From: Eubacterium sp.
GTDB lineage: Bacteria; Bacillota_A; Clostridia; Lachnospirales; Lachnospiraceae
NCBI GenBank assembly: GCA_023663915.1
Contig: JAMPGN010000107.1
Location: 1 to 13,701 of the forward strand
Direction: 5' to 3'
DNA: 13,701 nucleotides
The notes below the pieces were generated by a model. The model was not told the origin of the DNA and searched no databases. It saw nothing but the letters and a program-made list of their open reading frames with translations. The translations under genes were made by a program, and so were the position numbers. Below, in pieces: positions 12,734 to 13,701 of this stretch. Positions within the stretch are counted from its first letter, which is position 1, and each line of letters starts with the position of its first letter.

Positions 12734-13474
12734 TTAAGATTCTAATTGATACATCAGCCATGACAATACGGCAAGTCCCGCCGTCTCCGTGCGCAGGATA
12801 CGCCTGCCAAGTGTAATTGGTTCTATACCCGCCCGAATTGCCGCATCAATCTCACTTTCCTCATAGCCGCCCTCAGGTCCTATGAACAAGGCAATGCTTG
12901 CGCCTGGTTGAATCGATTCTATGATCTTTTTCGTGTGCTGCATGTCCTTTGCCAATTCATACGGAATCAATTTCACGTCCATGTCCTGCGCATATCCGAT
13001 CGCTTCCTGCATACTCATAACACTGCGCACCTTAGGGATCACACCGCGTTTACTCTGCTTCGCTGCTGCCTTGGCAATTCCCTGCCATCGGTTGACCTTG
13101 GCTGCCGCCTTCTTCTCATCCAGCTTAACTACACACCGTTTCGCCGCCACCGGAATCACTTCGTATGCTCCCAGCTCGACCGCCTTCTGAATGACCAGCT
13201 CCATTTTATCTGCCTTCGGCAGTCCTTGGAAAAGATATATTTTGGATGGCAGTTCCACACCGTCCTCCTTGATAAAACGAAGCGTGCAGACCACTTCGTC
13301 GTCCGTATATTCCTCTATGCCACAACGGTATTCTCTCTGGTCTACTCCGTTACTGACTGCGATCTCTTCACCAATCTTCATGCGAAGCACATTTTTGATA
13401 TGATTAAAATCACTCCCGGTTATCCTGATTCTTTTATCTTGTATCTGTGACGGTTCCACAAAAAAACGGTACAT
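12734..13474 (-). CDS. rsmE: 16S rRNA (uracil-1498-N3)-methyltransferase RsmE
   Basis: A 246-residue SPOUT-class methyltransferase that makes m3U1498 in 16S rRNA of the 30S subunit. The N-terminal PUA-like domain opens with MYRFFVEPSQ and H25-I-x-NVLRMKIGEE. The central LFQGLPKADKMELVIQKAVELGA (81-103) is family-typical. The SAM-binding trefoil knot carries FIGPEGG (197-203) and LGRRILRTETA (222-232), both diagnostic. Length is normal. The ATG at 13474 has AAAGG about ten bases upstream. prmA often precedes rsmE in Firmicutes, but no gene is seen in the 227 bases upstream. The desulfurase gene follows after 123 bases, with no clear terminator between, so co-transcription is possible. Confidence 0.95.
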   Translation of the reverse strand: MYRFFVEPSQIQDKRIRITGSDFNHIKNVLRMKIGEEIAVSNGVDQREYRCGIEEYTDDEVVCTLRFIKEDGVELPSKIYLFQGLPKADKMELVIQKAVELGAYEVIPVAAKRCVVKLDEKKAAAKVNRWQGIAKAAAKQSKRGVIPKVRSVMSMQEAIGYAQDMDVKLIPYELAKDMQHTKKIIESIQPGASIALFIGPEGGYEESEIDAAIRAGIEPITLGRRILRTETAGLAVLSWLMYQLES

Positions 13475-13503
13475 ATTTGTATGCCTTTCCCCTACAACAA
13501 ATT

Positions 13504-13519
13504 GTCGCTCAGCAGCGAC
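13504..13519 (-). other. short hairpin in the rsmE leader
   Basis: GTCGCT/AGCGAC, a 6-bp perfect stem with a 4-nt loop, extendable by AAT/ATT across one mismatch. On the minus strand it is followed by AATTTGTTG and lies 30 bases before the rsmE ATG. Its role is unknown; it could be a weak attenuator or chance. Confidence 0.3.
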
Positions 13520-13601
13520 GATTAAGGATCTACACTACCGCAATTTCCTATTACGATTCGGGTGTCAAAAGCTCTTTCGATAAACTTTGGTTGGCAGATT
13601 G

Positions 13602-13661
13602 CACAAAAAAACGAGCTTTGCTCGTTTGCGAGATTCGCTTCGCGAACTCGAAATAAGCATA
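13602..13661 (-). repeat. 60-bp two-hairpin repeat, copy B, upstream of rsmE
   Basis: It matches 2354-2413 at 51 of 60 positions, in the same orientation. In minus-strand order it has a hairpin at 13650-13629 with inner stem TTCGC/GCGAA, then an AACGAGC/GCTCGTT stem with loop AAA (13627-13609), then a T-run at 13611-13605. It ends about 128 bases before the rsmE start. It may serve as the terminator of a gene beyond the window, or as an element of the rsmE leader. Apart from this repeat and the small hairpin at 13504-13519, I see no gene in 13475-13701; a TTGACA box occurs near 13570 on the minus strand without a convincing -10. Confidence 0.8.
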
Positions 13662-13701
13662 TGTTTTGTAAAGGAGACTGAGATTTTCTTAGTATTCCGT
13701 C

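Noticed and set aside
13447..13656. Plus-strand open frame of 69 codons across the rsmE leader
   Set aside because: It overlaps the rsmE start, has no ribosome site and ends in translated repeat sequence.
13689..13701. Possible stop codon (TAA at 13691-13689, minus strand) of an upstream gene such as prmA
   Set aside because: Only three codons would be inside the window, so nothing supports a gene call.

Overview
This window reads as chromosomal core DNA from a Gram-positive anaerobe of the class Clostridia, most likely the family Lachnospiraceae. The grounds are the gene set and order (IreB, RuvX, DUF1292, RNase J, YlbF, MltG-like, O-methyltransferase, U32 protein), a type III glutamine synthetase, a ThiI without rhodanese domain beside a NifS-like desulfurase, strong AGGAGG-type ribosome binding sites and moderate G+C. 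All but one gene lie on the minus strand. No phage, transposon, CRISPR array or defence cassette is visible.

Layout in minus-strand transcription order, right to left. Positions 13475-13701 hold no gene but carry one copy of a 60-bp two-hairpin repeat. Next come rsmE (16S rRNA m3U1498 methyltransferase), a cysteine desulfurase of the NifS/NifZ type and thiI (tRNA s4U8 synthesis), with the last two 12 bases apart. A bidirectional terminator region (about 10160-10262) separates thiI from the only plus-strand gene, a small HPr-like protein lacking the phosphorylatable histidine. Its promoter region (9822-9859) is shared with the divergent mtaB (tRNA ms2t6A37 methylthiotransferase). Directly after mtaB a good sigma-A promoter (8389-8417) starts a tight operon: ireB, ruvX, DUF1292, rnj, ylbF family, an MltG-like stub, a TrmR-like O-methyltransferase, a U32/TrhP-like protein, and a 62-residue DUF5808 membrane protein. 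Then follows glnN with its own promoter and a roughly 185-nt leader. Last is the 5' part of a tRNA-Gln(CUG) gene with its own promoter, cut by the window edge.

A functional theme is RNA modification and decay: MtaB, the TrmR/TrhP pair (predicted 5-methoxyuridine at U34), ThiI plus its sulfur donor, RsmE and RNase J. The second theme is glutamine: glnN lies next to tRNA-Gln.

Most of this is ordinary housekeeping sequence. The parts worth a second look are (1) the glnN leader, with an intrinsic terminator that competes with an upstream hexaloop hairpin, the layout of an antitermination switch; (2) the 60-bp repeat, whose two copies show a compensatory base-pair change; (3) the histidine-less HPr paralogue; and (4) the MltG-like protein that lacks its catalytic domain.
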